A program made the position numbers and the translations under genes. This document shows positions 55,108 to 56,387 of a DNA stretch of 56,387 nt, piece after piece. This stretch comes from Clostridia bacterium. GTDB taxonomy: Bacteria; Bacillota; Clostridia; Oscillospirales; Acutalibacteraceae. Position 1 is the first letter of the stretch. Each line of letters opens with the position of its first letter. Location of the stretch: positions 1 to 56,387 of the forward strand of contig CAAFVV010000001.1 in the NCBI GenBank assembly GCA_900766585.1, read 5' to 3'. The notes under the pieces were generated by a model. That model ran no database searches and was not told the origin of the DNA. It worked only from the letters and a program-made list of their open reading frames with translations.

Positions 55108-55243
55108 GAGATGAGGACAACGACGGACTGTTGCTGACACTGGACCCGCTGCGGGTATACCGCCAGCGGAGTATTGACGGCTTTTCGCCGAACGCGACCT
55201 GCTCGCGCACCATTCAGAATTATGTGACCCACCAATACGGCTG
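55108..55243 (+). pseudogene. Gene remnant, C-terminal fragment
   Basis: An open stretch of about 45 codons reads DNDGLLLTLDPLRVYRQRSI and ends NYVTHQYG, then TGA. It has no start or ribosome site; a stop lies just upstream in frame. It lies 14 bp ahead of the permease remnant on the same strand, so it is probably the tail of a gene deleted from the same sugar-uptake operon. Identity unknown. Confidence 0.45.
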
Positions 55244-55257
55244 ACAAGGAGCGACGC

Positions 55258-56213
55258 ATGGGAATAGAAAAATTAAAAAGTCCAAAAAATACGGCCGTCT
55301 ATCGGCTGAAACGCTTTGTTTCAAACGGCGCGTGACCGCTTGCGCAGATGATTCTGCTGAGCGGCGTGGCGTTGTCATCGAGTTTCCGCTGTTTGCCCAA
55401 TTCACCTCGATCTTTTTCGGCGAGAGCGACCTGATGGATAAAACGGTGAAATTTACTCTTCGGGTGCCGACGCTGTACAATTATTCGTTTGTCATTTGCT
55501 ATGCCGATTATTGGATGTCCTTTTTCCGCACGTTTTTGATCTGCCTGATATACGCGGTGATATAGACGTTCATCTGCTCGTCTGTCGGATACGGCTTTGC
55601 CAAATTCCGCTTTAAGGGGCGCGGGCTGCTGTTTGCGGCGGTGATCTTCACCATTGTGATCCCTCCGCAGACGATCATGCTTCCGCTGTTTATGAAGTTC
55701 CGCTGTTTCGACGTGTTCGGAATATTGCAGGCGGTGTTCGGGGTGACGATCAAAACAGTGGATACCATAGTGCCGCTGCTGATGCTGTCCCTGACGGGAC
55801 TGGCCTTTCGCTGCGGACTGTTCATCTTTTTGATGCGTCAATTCTACCGCGGCACCCCCGACGAGCTGAACGAAGCGGCATATGTGGACGGTGCCGGCGT
55901 ATACCGGACGTTTTTCTCCATCATCTTCCCGCTCGGGCGCAGCCTGATGATTACCATTTTTATACATGCCTTTGTCTGGCAGTGGACAGATACCTTTTAT
56001 TCCGGTCTGTTTTTCTCCAATATGAAGGTGCTGTCCTCGATGGTGGCGGATGTCACACTGATCCCGTCTCTGCAGGTCTCGGGCGGCTCGGCGCTGTCCG
56101 GCCTGATGGTGAACACGGCGACAATGCTGATCCTGTTCCCGCTGCTTGTCGTGTATCTGTGCACGCAGCGTCTGATGATCGAGGGAATCGAGCGCAGCGG
56201 CATAACCGGCTGA
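55258..56213 (+). pseudogene. Degraded carbohydrate ABC transporter permease (MalG-like)
   Basis: The full-length product can be traced but is interrupted. It starts at ATG 55258 (MGIEKLKSPKNTAVYRLKRF), meets a TGA at about 55333, shifts frame near 55375, and meets a TAG at 55563 where CAG would fit (IYAVI-stop-TFICSSVGYGFAKF). The remainder is open to 56213 and has the MalG-type EAA loop (DELNEAAYVDGAGVYRTFF) and several helices. Three lesions make a working protein unlikely; the final 190 codons are intact but lack the N-terminal helices. No binding protein or partner permease remains nearby. Confidence 0.85.
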
Positions 56214-56239
56214 TTTTCTCCTTGTATATACCATACGGT

Positions 56240-56269
56240 AAAGCGCCCGCCTGGATTGGCGGGCGCTTT
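56240..56269 (+). terminator. Terminator after permease remnant
   Basis: A perfect 12-bp stem (56240-56251 with 56258-56269) lies next to, and shares its last three bases with, the right terminal repeat. Confidence 0.8.
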
Positions 56270-56386
56270 CAGCCTGTCAAAGAACCCATGCTTTCAAGGA
56301 GCGAGAGCATGGGTTTTCTTCGAAAATTGGAGAAACAGGGAGAAAAAGCAAGCGAAAATGGAGTGCTCCCCACTCCAATTTGCCAG
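56267..56386. repeat. Terminal inverted repeat, right copy
   Basis: The inverse of 1-120 with one mismatch at 56331. As on the left, it starts exactly where a terminator hairpin ends, in the same orientation relative to that terminator. No coding potential was seen. Confidence 0.9.
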
Positions 56387-56387
56387 C

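Overview
The window looks like a GC-rich (roughly 60% by eye) chromosomal segment of a spore-forming, single-membrane Clostridia bacterium, most likely a gut member of the Oscillospiraceae/Ruminococcaceae neighbourhood. Pointers are spoIIE, a MurT/GatD-type pair, a HrcA-type CIRCE operator, many lipoproteins, class II GalT, a glnS beside gltX, and sigma-A promoters with strong AGGAGG ribosome sites. No rRNA, tRNA, CRISPR array, insertion sequence or prophage was seen. Both ends carry the same 120-bp repeat in inverted orientation, so the window is probably a contig cut at a dispersed repeat.

Layout. 0.2-4.4 kb (minus): galK-galT and two lipoproteins. 4.5-8 kb: ligA, then two AT-richer lipoprotein genes. 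8-11 kb: a zinc-uptake operon (Fur/Zur-type repressor, znuA, znuC, znuB) behind a promoter covered by a 33-bp palindrome. 11-19.3 kb: an oligopeptide ABC operon (SBP, OppB, OppC, OppD, OppF) in which OppC carries a seven-blade RCC1-like propeller in an extracellular loop and OppF carries a helical insertion of about 185 residues. 19.4-25.9 kb: a small membrane protein, a histidine phosphatase divergent from an XRE regulator, a six-helix membrane protein, a YfhO-family protein, and an ECF sigma/anti-sigma-like pair whose sigma gene is frameshifted at a seven-base homopolymer. 26-34.8 kb: uvrB-uvrA, htpG behind a perfect CIRCE, and an esterase-trpS pair. 34.9-41 kb: gltX-glnS-proB-proA-proC, a run of glutamate-using genes. 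41-46.3 kb: ABC-F ATPase, PAP2 phosphatase, glycosyltransferase, a zinc-ribbon membrane protein, and rpsF-ssb-rpsR. 46.5-49.8 kb: a lipoprotein and spoIIE. 49.9-55 kb (minus): trmB, the murT/gatD-like pair in which GatD lacks its catalytic Cys and His, a solitary nuoE-like gene, and rsmD-coaD-coiled-coil gene. 55.1-56.2 kb: remnants of a sugar ABC permease.

The strongest lead is the modified peptide transporter (OppC with an extracellular propeller, OppF with a helical insert). Second is the MurT/GatD pair, where all three residues expected to form the glutaminase triad appear changed. Third is the homopolymer-disrupted sigma factor.
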